Numbered from the stretch's first letter, positions 36,101 to 47,057 are shown. The stretch: 64,000 nucleotides of DNA from Trichosphaerium sp. ATCC 40318 (GCA_038496445.1 JALMLS010000156.1:1-64000); one strand, 5' to 3'. Translations and numbers: made by a program. The notes: generated from the letters alone by a model not told the origin.

Positions 36101-37203
36101 CGGCAAGAGAGAAATCATATCCAAGAGCAATTTTCGAAACATCTTTTTCACGTAATGCTTTCACCGGCACTGGAACCAATGACGAGCCCTTTACAATACG
36201 TTAATGCTATATTAAGGATAAAAAGTATCTGTGTAGGTCTCTGAAGGGCCATTGAAGGTGGGTGAAACAGTTTCACGTGTGTTATTTTCTTTTCTTAGTC
36301 GTAAAAAATTACCTTTTTTCCTATCCCAAGACGTCCATTGCCGTTGTTTCCCCATGCATAAACCTTGCTATCCTCTAAAAGAAGTAAAGTAAATACTCAA
36401 TGAAACACGTGTATGATACACCACTTTTTTACGTTGGGCAGACAATAAAGCCAGGGAAAGAGACGTACTTGTAATAGCCATTGCGAAATTATGTGAGCAA
36501 ACAACTTCTCTGATGTTCTTCAATGTTTTGACAGGTACAGGCGTTTTAACAGATGACAGCGTTCCTTATATTAATTCAGACGAGATCAGAGGCGTAAAAT
36601 CACCAGTTGAAGCGTACTGGAGGAAATAATATAAAAAATGCCGTTAAAAAGATTTAATTGTTTGGTTTCGTTGGGAGCGCTTGTTTCGGTTTTTACGTGC
36701 GTACCTGTACCAAGCTGGCCACTTTTGTTTGATCCAACACTTACACATGTGCCATCAGCTATAATGTGTTAAGAGTGTTATTGAGTGTAATAATAGCGTA
36801 CTTAGAACGCAAACAAGAAAGTCTGCCCCAACCGCAGCATTAACAACTTTGTATTTACTGAAAACACCCTAGGTGTGTTAGAAATTGTTGTAAGATGCCA
36901 CATACAGGAGTCACTGGAATAGAAACGTAACTTCCCCACATCTCTTTGATTTTTTCCATTACCCTCCCCCAAACTAATGGAGAGCCCGATTCTATGCGTT
37001 TTAAGTTGTCTACAAATCGCAGAATCAATTGTACTTGTAACAGCGCAACAAAGATAACCAGAGCAATCTAAGGACGTAGGATTTTCATCTGAAAGCGCTT
37101 TAACAAGCTGTGGCGTATGTACATTTCTAGAGCCACTTTGACACAATGTATTTTCTTTGTTTTCGCCCCAGCAATAAACAAACGTATCAACAGCAGACGT
37201 CAT
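33110..37203 (-). CDS. RCC1 propeller - tandem chromodomain - BAH-like chromatin protein
   Basis: More than 20 exons read in phase from ATG at 37203 to TGA at 33110. The N-terminal half is an RCC1 propeller ([85 protein letters not shown]). A phase-1 intron at about 35090-35180 joins FNFLVTTE to [20 protein letters not shown] and then chromodomain 1 ([34 protein letters not shown]). After a charged linker comes chromodomain 2 ([35 protein letters not shown]); aromatic-cage positions are W/W/Y and W/W/W. The C-terminus ([60 protein letters not shown]) fits a BAH domain. Likely a nuclear histone-methylation reader; whether the propeller acts as a Ran exchange factor is unknown. Junctions were inferred by eye. 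Confidence 0.85.
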
Positions 37204-37294
37204 GGGTTATTATAGCGTTTAGTGTTTTCTGGCGCAGTGACTTAATAAAATTGTCAAGGCACATTTTAGCGCACCGTCACACAGATAGCAGGTA

Positions 37295-38105
37295 ATGAAC
37301 AAGGTAAAGCTATTTAAGCGTGCCAAGGGCTTTCGTGGACGCTCAAAGAGCTGCGTACGCGTTGCTAGGCCAGCAGTTCAAAAGGCCATGTTATACGAAT
37401 ACCGTGATCGCAGGACGAAGAAACGAAATATTAGACAAATGTGGATCCAGCAAACAAATACTGCACTACATTTACATGGTACGTGACTCCTGCAGGTAGT
37501 TAATCGCCATAGAGTGTTTTCTACGCTATTCCCTGTTTTTAATTCTAAATGACTGGAATAGGCTTAAATTACAGCCAATTTGTACCTGCACTTCAGCGAG
37601 GCCACTGTGTTTTAAATCGTAAAATATTGGCTGAGCTTGCTGTCAATGAACCATACAGTTTCCACGCTCTTACAGAGTACGCTCGTCAACACCCACCAGC
37701 AGAGGGCCTTCGCGATACAAACAGACACAGGTAAGTTTATGATTACTATATTGCTCAAATACAGGCCTATTCGCACGTAAAACAACAATGCCGCAATAGC
37801 AGGCGTTTAAACAAAAAAAATTTTGCCAATTGTTCAACCACAACTCACCCAATCGTTTTAGAATGAACGTTGTAGAAGAAATAGTAGATCCACCAGCACC
37901 AAAGTGGGTATTGAACGACAGGAAGATCAATTGGGATGCAGTAAACGAACGCTTCCTACAAGTACCTCGATTGGCTGGACGTGGCAGAAACGTTGCATTG
38001 AGAGACGATATCATCAAAAAGAGAAAACGTCTAGTACAATTGACAGAGCGCTTTTCGAAACAAAAAACAGAGCTCGACGAAATCAGAAAACAAGCGCAAA
38101 TGTAA
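37295..38105 (+). CDS. MRPL20: Mitochondrial large-subunit ribosomal protein bL20
   Basis: Three exons in phase. Exon 1 (MNKVKLFKRAKGFRGRSKSC) and the following NIRQMWIQQTNTALHLHG, GLNYSQFVPALQRGHCVLNR and ILAELAVNEPYSFHALTEYA are the classic bL20 signature. Here bL20 is extended by about 80 residues (WVLNDRKINWDAVNERFLQV to a coiled KQKTELDEIRKQAQM end), as in nuclear-encoded mitochondrial forms. It binds 23S-type rRNA during large-subunit assembly. There is no obvious cleavable presequence, but the N-terminus is strongly basic. It is divergent from the RCC1-chromo gene with only 91 bases between starts, so the two share a promoter region. Confidence 0.93.
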
Positions 38106-38400
38106 TTACCACACTAAAAAAAACCAACGGGACCAAAAAAAAACACCTTGGATCCTCCTCGCACAAAGAAGCCTTTTTGGAGAGCAGTTGTGCTCCTTCT
38201 TCTTTAAAAATGAAACATAATGTATGTATTGAATGTAAACGCTGTAGCTTTGACACAAACACGTATTTGTTGGTTTTGACGCAGCAAGATTTATTTGACA
38301 AGCTTAGTCGTCCTATTGTATGTATATAAATTAACTGATACTTGCTTGCGCTTACTGCAAGTTGGTTGAATATAGAGTAGAAACAATAAGGTGTTGTCAT
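38106..38400. other. Convergent intergenic region
   Basis: Spacer between the stops of bL20 and the GH19-type gene. Overlapping antisense open frames exist but have no support. Confidence 0.4.
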
Positions 38401-39383
38401 TTAAATACCAAGACACCTGTTTGTTCGGTGCCAGTACTCCTAGTAAATGTTTAGAACTATTATTCGCCTTCCATCAAAAATGTAGCCGCACCTGTCTTTC
38501 GCCCCATCCATTTGGAGAGCAGTTGTGTCTGCCACAGTTAATCCAATTAACAGTAGCTCTAAATCCGGCAAGACTTCCATCAACATAACGATTGAGAGAA
38601 TGTCCCATAAGTGTCTGCCAAACACACGCAACAGATCCAAAACCGATGGATGAGAAACTAGATACTCTACCTGGGGTATATAAAATGCCAGTGCATTGCG
38701 GGCAAGAAGGCGAACTCTGACAGTGTCTGTAGTTTCTAGCACCTGTCAATTGAAGGGGACCGCGGCCGCAGTACGGCGCTGCTATAATAGCAAATATTAG
38801 AAGACCAAACGAGCTAAAACAGAAAGCGTACCGGTAGCGTAGTTGCAAGGGTTTTGAACCCATTTAGTCAGACCTGCTGTCTCAGTGCCAATGTTAGCAA
38901 GAACAGCAGCCCATTGACAAGCGTTGCTAAAGACCTTTCCACCTATTCGATACAATCAAGTTAGTTGATAACATAGAGATTGACTTTGTTGGAGGCAGGT
39001 AAGGCTCCAGGTTCTATTTGTTTACCTGTATGTTTGGTCATGCTTTTAGCGTATAAAGTAGCGGCTGAAGCACCAAGTCTTGGGAACGCGCATCTTAATT
39101 CCTGTGCTGTAACACTTTTCTTTGCATAACATCCGCCATTTGAAGGACGTTGTTTGGGAGTAACAGGCTTAGGTGTCGGTTTTGGAATTGACGCTTTAGG
39201 TGTTGCTCTAGGCGTTTGTCTTCTGAAACTGTGTCTATTATGGCCTCTGTTTGAGCTTAAGTAACGATCGAGGTGTTCTCTAGCGTTTCTTGCCCTCTGG
39301 GCCAAACGAGCGCGCCAGCTAGCTGATACGCATATAGCAAATAATACAAGTGCAATTAGAAGTGAATGAACTACTACTTTCAT
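38401..39383 (-). CDS. Secreted GH19-type hydrolase (chitinase/lysozyme-like)
   Basis: Four exons in phase from ATG at 39383. Signal peptide (VVVHSLLIALVLFAICVSAS), then a basic proline-rich linker (TPRATPKASIPKPTPKPVTP). The catalytic domain shows ANIGTETAGLTKWV, whose glutamate aligns with the first catalytic acid of GH19. It also shows YCGRGPLQLTGARNY, the GH19 signature loop, and several cysteines (NPCNY, SSPSCPQC, VACVWQ, INCGRHNC). A last small exon (38401-38434 region) gives EYWHRTNRCLGI, matching the family C-terminus. It should cleave chitin or bacterial cell-wall polysaccharide, fitting a phagotroph. Without the last exon the protein would end at VRLHF; the spliced form is preferred. 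Confidence 0.85.
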
Positions 39384-40119
39384 ATTCCGGTTGTATATCT
39401 ATTGTAATAGGTGTTATAAAATAGATTATGTGTTCGAGGACTCAATGCGCACCTTTGTAGTAGCGTGTATTGCGCTACAAATGTTTGACCTAATTTGGTA
39501 TTTTTTCATTTTTTGGGATGCATTTTCCTTTTTTTGTATTTAGGACCTTTACCCATTAATACAATATTTAGTGCGTCTCATGGCCTTTTAATAGCGACTT
39601 TAGATGCCATTGCCCAAATGGTTTCAAGCTAGTGCCGCTACGCCAATACTGGAGCAAGATTTCGAAAAAAACGTCATTCAAGTAGAAAAAAATACTTGAC
39701 AGTACTCTCAAAGAATTAATGTTGATCCAAAGACGCTCAGCCACTAAAAGACGTATGCAACAATTGTGGTACTAGTAAGACGGATATACTGCAATTACCT
39801 AAATGTGTCAATCCTTGTTTTTTCCAGAAGGTTCCGTTCAGCTGCCACGGTGCTTTTGACCAGTTTCAAGATTAACAATGCGGAAATCAGTTGTGTTTTG
39901 GGAAAGACAAACAATTGGTGATTCAACAAGCACCTGCTGCCTAGCATAAGACTTGGTACAAGAAAAAAACTCGTAATAAAAAATCTGTCAAGAGCTAAAA
40001 ATGACAGATTTTTGTGACCATGGGTCACGGATTTAGCTCTCCAGGTTCCCAATTATCGTGTTATATAGGCAAGTGTTCGGCGTTCTAATAGTCACTTGAT
40101 TGTGAGTTGTCATAACACA
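39384..40119. other. Intergenic region with paired inverted repeats
   Basis: Upstream of the GH19 gene; A+T-rich. No gene supported apart from the hairpins at 39979-40028. Confidence 0.4.
39979..40028. repeat. Two adjoining hairpins
   Basis: A 12-bp perfect stem aaaaatctgtca/tgacagattttt (39979-39990 and 40002-40013, 11-base loop) is directly followed by gtgacc/ggtcac around ttt-free loop atg (40014-40028). No open frame is involved; could be a structured RNA element or a small mobile-element end. Confidence 0.55.
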
Positions 40120-40404
40120 GTAATTGTCATTTTCGCACTGCCATGGTTTTTCTTTTCTTTCAAGTATCTTCAGAAAAAGTGCAAAAATCCAAGTGAAGAA
40201 AGTTGTTTACGAGGTGTCAACGAATGCTTGACAGTTATTACTATCGTTCTAACCTTCTACTGGGTATGTTTCCTGCGCGTTAGCAACACTTTTAATTTCT
40301 CCGTCATTTGCTGGTTCTTAGGCTTCCTGTTTTTTGCAATCAGTTTGTGTTTTAGCTTTTACATCGGTTTTCAAACGTTCAAAGGCATCGGCGAGGAGGT
40401 TTAA
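40120..40404 (+). CDS. Possible small membrane protein
   Basis: An open frame without its own ATG encodes two hydrophobic stretches (VIFALPWFFFSFKYL; ECLTVITIVLTFYW) separated by a cysteine-containing hydrophilic segment (KKCKNPSEESCLRG). An intron-like gtatgt...ttcttag follows at about 40264-40320; splicing it changes the downstream frame and extends the gene to about 40446. Either reading is possible. The start and family are unknown. Confidence 0.35.
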   Translation, partial: VIVIFALPWFFFSFKYLQKKCKNPSEESCLRGVNECLTVITIVLTFYWVCFLRVSNTFNFSVICWFLGFLFFAISLCFSFYIGFQTFKGIGEEV

Positions 40405-40820
40405 ACGTTTACCGAGTACAAAAACGAAAAAAGAGGAAAACCTTTGATACAATAGCATTGTACATGCGTCTAACATGAATAGAAGTGGGTGACTCATATT
40501 TTTTCGCTGCTATTAGCGTGTGTTAAGGTTTCAAAAAAACATTTGTTTTACACCTGTTTTATCGTACGGAACGTGGTAAAGCCTAACAGAGGTATTTGGC
40601 GTTGTAAAGCGAGATTCGTACTGGCATTCAGCTTCGGTAAATCCGAGAAAGCTAAGAACGTATTATTAGAGTTCTAAAGTTGTTCAACGCGGTTTGTAAG
40701 CATCTTATTAGCATGAATGTAACTGAATAATGATAGTTAAGCAAGGTTTCCGTGGTTTTGACGACATTATATTTACGCGAGAATTGCTCGCCTCTCTTGT
40801 TGCGTCCCCACTACGATTGT

Positions 40821-43749
40821 ATGACAGAACAGAATCAGCCTTCGCGAAAAAGGAAACGTTTAAATGTCAGACGAGCGTGTGACTATTGCCGCACAAAACA
40901 TATAAAGTGTGATGGAGCAAGCCCGTGCGGTAAATGCGTACAAAACTGTATTACTTGCGTATACACAGAAGATCCGGTGAAACGGCATAAAACAGAAGGT
41001 AAACTACCGTTCGATACAAGATTAGGTGTTTGCGCTAATAAACTAAATCGTAGCGAAAGTAGAAGAGACCGAAACAGATAGCCTTAGTCAAGCACTTGAG
41101 AAGAAGAACAAGGAAGTAGCGTTTTGGAAAGCAAAATATGACCAGGCCAGCAGTTCGCTACAAGATTACAAAACTCCGCCTCCACAACCAAAACGATCAG
41201 CAAATAAGGTGAATATTTCGTGGTGGCCTAACCGCATTAGCCCGAACTTTTATTGTTACTAACACTTCTCTCTTTTGCAACAGATAACGTTTTGGAAGCT
41301 TTCGGCGCATCTTGGAGTATCGTCAGATATAGCGTCTTGGTTGTCTCTTTATGAGGCTGTGATGTACCCACGATACGTAAGAACGTTTTGTCGGTAAAGC
41401 TAAAAACGTAAAACTTTTTTTTTGTTTGTTTTTTTTCGTATTTTTGACCTCTACGTCGGTATATTTTATTGCTCTGTTATCATTTTTATCGTTTATTTGG
41501 CTTTTTTCTTTTACATAAAAACGATTCAAGACAAGATATTTCATAGATTAGTTACCAAAATTCATGTTTTTCCGAAAATTTTTCGAGTTCAATGGTATAC
41601 CAGTTTTCCTAACTTATTATTATAAAGGCAGTACCAGTCGGTCATTGGAATACTACAACAACAATGAGTGCTTTTGAAGATGATCTATGTACGTCTGATT
41701 CAAAACGGTCCTCCTTCTAAATTTGGACCCTTTGTATAGCTTGGTCGCAACCAGAAACTGTTGAGTTGTTGGGTATTCTTGCTGTAGCAGCTTTAGCTTC
41801 AGGTTTTACAAAAGAAAGCAATCTTATATGTAACGTCGCCCGACAAATTCATGAAGACTTGGGCGATACTAAACACCCTAGCATAGCAGGTTAGACGAAC
41901 TTTGTTTTTTTTCAAAACCCGTTGGTTTTTCTTTTTTTCTGTTTCTGTTTTGTTCTAATTCTCTCTGGTATAGCTGGGTTGTACTTAGTTGGTGTTCACT
42001 ATTTAAACGCTGGCAAACCTGAACTCAGCAACGAAATATCACAAACAGCTATGAGTATGTGAATCAAAACGGCCATTTTTTGTGAATAGAAAAGTTTTGA
42101 CTTGGTTTTTTATTTTAGCGATGGTAAATCACGTGTGCAATGATGTAGCATTTAAAGATAATACAAAGGTTCATCCTCATGGTTATTTGCGTACAATAGC
42201 ACGGCGAGCGACCACGTTCACATATTGTCTTTTCTGTGATAGGTTTGTGATTTTTTTTCTTTTTGCTTCGATACCTCAATCTCACTTGTTGTTTAAAGGA
42301 AGAGGCAGTTAGTGATGACTACAGAATCTACTAGAGGACTCCCGTATTCTATAGACTGTCCTTATGGCGTACCATTCCACATAGCAATGTTTTTAATATG
42401 GGTTGTTATAACCAAGGTTCGTTTTTTTTTTCTTGTGGGCACAATTTGTTTATTATTTGTAGATATGGATGAGAGTCTCTACAAATACAAAGCCTCCACG
42501 GCCCGATGGATCTAGTGATACAGGATATGCAATAGTGGGAATTGTACGCATCTTTTTCTAAAAGTTAAGTGCGGTTGGTTGCTGACGTTCATTTGTTTAG
42601 GATGAGCAACAATTTTCTACATTTATTTATGAGCTCCAAGCTGCTAAGAAATTCTGTAATGTTGCTCTTGCTTCTCTTCATCCAACAGTTATGATTAGTT
42701 TAAAATTGATGATAGACTTTACATTAGCAATAACGTACTGTGCTGGAGGACATACACATGAGGCTGTGAGGGTACAAAATATTTTTGGTAAAACACCAAG
42801 AATCTCAAATTTCTTTTACAGAGGGCCAAGGATATTTTTGCTACACTTGGTGATGCGCCTATAGTAAAGGAAAAAAGTGGTTTAGCTATGTGCATGGTAC
42901 ATGATGTATGCACTGTTGCAATACTAGGTCATGATGGACCATTTTTTGTTGCGGTTAGTGAAACTTTGTTGTCTCTCAGAAGTTTTTCCTCTAATCTTGC
43001 TTTTTAGGTATTCACACTGCTCTTTAAAGGCTTTGGTCCAATGGCAAGGCATTTATTGAGGTATCCTAAATCGTATAATTATACACGTTTATACTCACGT
43101 GATTTGTGATTTCAGGTCTTTACTTGAGTTGGCTGATTCGACACGCTTAATTTATGAGAAATCTGATATTCTTGATCTCTATTTTGGACTACCTCCAATA
43201 CTTACTCAAAACGCTGAAGGTAATACTGACACTCTAGACGAAGAATATTTGTGCGCACTGAGTTGAAATATTGTTACTCGTTTTTACTGACTTGCTGCTT
43301 AGAATCCCGTTGATGGACAATTCGTATGACGATAATTCACATGAACGTCAAGATATGGGTGATGAGCTAGAACCTTCGTATGAATGTCAAGATATGAGTG
43401 GTGAACCAGAACCTTCATATGAACGTCAATATATGGGTGATGAGCTAGAACCTTCGTATGAATGTCAAGATATGAGTGATGAACCAGAACCTTCATGTGA
43501 ACCTATTACAAATAGTAGTGTAACAACAAACCCCAATATTATTCAAGAACAAATGCAACAACATATTAGTCGACAGAGTAATCGCAGTCGAGATAGTAAT
43601 AATAATCTAATTGGACATCAAGACAATTTTTTTGTACGTTGGAAAACTTTTTTCTTCTTTTTTTTTTTTGCAAGCACGGTAAAAAAACTCGTTTCACGTG
43701 TTAGTTTTTTATGTTTTTCTTATTGTTTTTGTAGGACCCAAATGTATAG
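40821..43749 (+). CDS. Zn2Cys6 (Gal4-type) transcription factor
   Basis: The N-terminus has a basic run and a binuclear zinc cluster: RRACDYCRTKHIKCDGASPC and GKCVQNCITC, six cysteines with Gal4-type spacing. A short coiled coil follows (SLSQALEKKNKEVAFWKAKY), which typically mediates dimerisation, then a long helical regulatory region over about ten exons (ETVELLGILAVAALASGFTK, HLNAGKP-like loops, AMFLIWVVITK, KLMIDFTLAITYCAGGHTHE). Near the C-terminus lies an acidic 13-residue tandem repeat (43343-43498) and a Gln/Asn-rich tail ending FFDPNV. Start at 40821 chosen as the first ATG before the zinc cluster. One intron (after about 41024) is only 28 bases; the junction near 41400-41635 uses a weak donor. 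Zn2Cys6 proteins are mainly fungal but also occur in some amoebae. Confidence 0.8.
43343..43498 (+). repeat. Four tandem 39-base coding repeats (13 residues each)
   Basis: Units ERQDMGDELEPSY, ECQDMSGEPEPSY, ERQYMGDELEPSY and ECQDMSDEPEPSC. Units 1/3 and 2/4 are most alike, so a 78-base pair of units was duplicated as a block. It lies within the transcription factor and forms an acidic, possibly transactivating, segment. Confidence 0.85.
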
Positions 43750-43980
43750 TAACTAAAATAAATAAAACTTGTATAGATAAAGGCGCCTCTGGGTTGAAAT
43801 TGAACCTAGTAGCGGCATTTTTGTATGTTATCAGAAAAAAAACTAAAAAGTTGTTTAATAAAGAAGGCCTTGTGCGCACTTGTTATGCATGCTGTCAGTA
43901 GTTTGGTATGAACAAATATATTGTCTACATAGAGCTGCAGGGACCAATGAAAGCAAATAACAAAAGCGTTTATTGTCAGA

Positions 43981-44525
43981 TTATTCGCTACAACATGGAC
44001 AATTTCTTATTTGCCATCTGCACCCACGTGTTCTTGGGTTCCTGATACAAACACCAGTATTGCCTCCAACGCTTCCATCACAGCACTCGAATGCTGGCGC
44101 ACGGAGAGGAGGGCCACAACGTTCTACACGGCCTAAAAAGACAGCTCAGTAAATATATACAACTAGGTTTTTGAACGAAAAAATCTGACACTACGGAAGC
44201 AGAAGTGCTTCTAAATCACGTGTAAAAAAAAAGCATCGTACAGCACTTAGGGCACACAGACATATCGGTGAGCTCCCAGGAGCAAGTACCATCTCCGTTA
44301 CGTAAGCAGCGACCAGTATTTCCGAAAAAACTGCCGTCACAGCATGTTCCAATAGGCGGTTTAATAGGAGGACCGCAAGCTACTAGTGGACCTTCGTACA
44401 GAGCGTTATTGCGTGTTTTAATAAAGCGTAGTCGTACAGCATCCAGATCTCGCGGTTGGATCATTTTGTTGGGCAATAACAGCGCCAAAGAACAAACACA
44501 AAGTCAAGAAAAGAAAGGTTGTCAT
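43981..44525 (-). CDS. Secreted two-domain cysteine-rich protein
   Basis: Three exons in phase; start at 44525. Signal peptide (MTTFLFLTLCLFFGAVIA), then two tandem homologous domains, one per exon. Each follows CC-x4-CGPP-x-CCDGS-x-GNTG-x-C-x-RN-x-C-x-W-x-CP-x-CC: domain 1 includes TCCDGSFFGNTGRCLRN, domain 2 ECCDGSVGGNTGVCIRN. Both splice junctions split a CC pair at the domain edge, so the exon equals the repeat unit. It ends CPCCSE. Ten or more cysteines per domain indicate a disulfide-knotted exported protein. The family was not recognised. Confidence 0.8.
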
Positions 44526-44605
44526 GGTTTTATTTTCCAACGTTTTTAAAGTTGTGCACTGGCTATCGAACACAGAACTTGCGGTTGAATCACAGTTACT
44601 AGCGT

Positions 44606-44896
44606 TCAAACCTGTTTTAGACTAATACGTTGTACCAGTGTAGTACATACGTAGAGCATTTTGGCCGATACTTTCGGGTGGCGGTGGCTATTGTACTGTT
44701 TTGTTGAATACCCTTTAGCACCTTTGTACATTTCTAACAGAACAGGTATCTTTTTAGTCTTCACAACAGTACACATGTACTGCGTGCTTTGGTAATTTGG
44801 ATATTGTGACGTTGAATAGCGTGACACTACTTCGTAAAAATATGTCAAAATGCATGATGCATTCTGATTCTTTTCACTTTGGTGAAAAGTCCACAA
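44606..44896 (-). CDS. Small hypothetical protein
   Basis: Single open frame of 96 codons from ATG to TGA with mixed, protein-like composition (YFYEVVSRYSTSQYPNYQST, TKKIPVLLEMYKGAKGYSTK). Basic, tyrosine-rich, no signal peptide. About 80 bases upstream of the cysteine-rich gene on the same strand. No family recognised and no independent support. Confidence 0.4.
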   Translation of the reverse strand: MWTFHQSEKNQNASCILTYFYEVVSRYSTSQYPNYQSTQYMCTVVKTKKIPVLLEMYKGAKGYSTKQYNSHRHPKVSAKMLYVCTTLVQRISLKQV

Positions 44897-45582
44897 TTAC
44901 GCTATACCATCACGTTTAAATCGTGGTATTCAAAATGTGTGTATCACGTTGTTCAAACAACATTTATTAGGAAATTACATGTAATTTCTCCAGTAGTGTC
45001 TTCTTAAGCATCCGCAGGTGAATACAATATGCCTGCTTGAATTCGGTACTGTTGGACACTTGAAGCCTGCAATGGACCTCTAAAAGCGACAAAGTTTGTC
45101 ATAACGTAATCACGTGATTTATTTGTCATATTGTGCGCTACAACCAAAGTAACCAAATAACTTTGATAACGCGATAGTTTCCACTACGTTAAATATTGGA
45201 GAACTGCCTTTGGAAGGTTTCACTTTCTGCGATAGCCGCTTGTGTCAGGTCTTTTCTTCAGTCAAAACTCTTGAGAGCGCTGCAGCACAAGGAAACTTAT
45301 CATATTTTGCTTAATTTATCTATTTTGATAAATTATTGAAAAGGCCTACTTTGGTTGAACCATACAATAGTATAAAATAGAGAGGATGCACTTATGGCAA
45401 TTTGAACATTATCGAGTTTGCAAAGTTGTTTAAATGAATGTTTCTAGTCCATAGTATGGTGAGATGAGAAAGATGGTTATTCTTGACTTAAAGTGTTTCG
45501 CTTTATTGAAGTTTTCTTTACTTCCTACGGTAAAAAGCACAATAGAGCGTATAACGTCTTTAATAATTGTAACATGAGTTTC
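44897..45582. other. Intergenic region with palindromes
   Basis: Contains a perfect 18-base palindrome (44971-44988), a CACGTG at 45111-45116 in the fuller form aatcacgtgatt, and an AT-rich inverted repeat around 45318-45336. No gene supported. Confidence 0.4.
44971..44988. repeat. Perfect 18-bp palindrome
   Basis: gaaattacatgtaatttc reads the same on both strands. It could be a dimeric regulator site; about 75 bases from the start of the 44606-44896 frame. Confidence 0.5.
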
Positions 45583-47057
45583 TTAACTGAGTACTTTTTC
45601 TACTTTGTCAACAAGCTTCTCACCAGTAGAATTTTCGATTTGAAGTTTTAAAGCGGAAGAATCTGGAGAAAAGTACTTTGTCATGTCAACTCCCAGTTCT
45701 TTGATCTGCTTCAGATAAGCTATCTTCTCTTGATCTTGTATTCTCTTTCTCTCTACTGACTTCTTATTACTCAAATCATACATTTCTTCTCTTTGTTCTA
45801 TCTCCCTTTTTTCTGCTTTTAATTTTCTTTCAATTTCTTTTTGACTTGTCATGTCGTAAAGCTCCTGTCTTTTAAGCATTTCTTTCTTTTCATTCTCTAC
45901 TTTTATCATCATAGCTTCTGTTTCTTGCTGTAGTTTAGCCATAGCGCCTGTTGTTTGGTACCCTTGATAGATCACAGAAACAATAGAAATGCCAAGCGTT
46001 TCCGCTAGTTCCGTTGTTCTTTTGTAAAGGTCCAAGTTATTCATCTCTGTTGTACGTTGTCTCATGTCAGCGAAATTGATACCAGACATGTAAGTCATCA
46101 TATCTGATCCAATAGTAGAAGATAAATCCTGAAGAGGGTCAAGAGTGTTTTCTAGAAGCTCTTCTATATCCTCAATTTTGAATGTTACTATTAAGTGGAC
46201 GTTTACTGAAACATCATCTTTTGTTCTTAGGTTATCGACTACTGTCGTTATTGGGGATGGTGCCGTATGAACAGTGTTGAATTTTTCTTCTTCCTCCCAC
46301 TCAAACTCGTGCATCTAATCGTGAAAAAAGTGAGAAACAAAAACAAAACTAGAACGATGCTTTTCTATCTTACCCACTCATTTGGTTGTTGGACATATTG
46401 AGTTGGACCATGTACTACATGTCTGCTGGTATTTCTAACACCATCTTCCTCCCTACGAGCGTGAGTAAGTATTCAAAATCCAAGTTCAAAAAAAAAACCA
46501 GAAAAACTTTTCAAAAAGGTAGAAAAAAAATCGCTTTAGTGTGAGTTCACTTACGTTTGTTTGTAGACTACAATAGCTTCTCCATGGCTTAGAGAGACTG
46601 CTCTTTTGACTCTAACGCTTTTAATCACCTCTGGATGAGCTACAACGCTATTTGGTCCAAGAATTATCTCCTTCTCTCCTGTTTGCTTCTGAACAACCAA
46701 ATACTCGCTGTCATCAGCTTGAAACCTGTTTAAACGCATATACTTCGTATTCCAGCACATAACGGTTTTAGGGCCCGTAACTAGCTTCATTTCACCTTTG
46801 TTATTCCATACAGCGTATATCTGCTTCTCTGGGATCGTAAGGCGTCCGAATATCTTCGTAAATTTAGGCGATTCAATTGTCGAATGTGTTGAACTAGTGC
46901 GTCCTAGCTCAACCGAAGGTTGTTTCCATCGCTTGTGGAGGTTCATTTGAGTGGATTGAATAGCAGACCTGTGCCTTCTCTGGGTTTTAGGTTTAGCGCT
47001 TCTGAGCGCATGCGAAGTAGAAGCATTTACTCCTCGGCAATACATTGAAGGAAGCAT
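45583..47057 (-). CDS. SPFH-domain protein resembling major vault protein
   Basis: Three exons in phase (about 500 residues). A basic serine-rich N-terminus is followed by beta repeats marked by GP turns (EMKLVTGPKTVMCW, EKEIILGPNSVVAHPEVIKS, HVVHGPTQYVQQP), as in the repeats of major vault protein. Next comes an SPFH/shoulder-like domain (DNLRTKDDVSVNVHLIVTFK, IGSDMMTYMSGINFADMRQR, ISIVSVIYQGYQTTGAM). A long charged coiled coil (EIERKLKAEKREIEQREEMY) forms a cap-helix-like C-terminus. It is shorter than true MVP (about 850 residues) with fewer repeats, so it is a vault-like or bacterial-type relative rather than MVP itself. It probably forms a large ring or barrel oligomer. Confidence 0.75.

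Noticed and set aside
37200-37300. Minus- and plus-strand starts 91 bases apart as an assembly artefact
   Set aside because: Divergent close promoters occur elsewhere in this compact window (for example profilin and the 49516 gene), so this is ordinary here.
43299-43496. Minus-strand repeat open frame (HSYLDIHTKVLAHHPYLDVH type)
   Set aside because: Exact antisense of the 39-base repeats in the transcription factor; no independent support.
43343-43498. Possible CRISPR-like array
   Set aside because: Units are directly adjacent without spacers and encode in-frame protein repeats; the host is eukaryotic.
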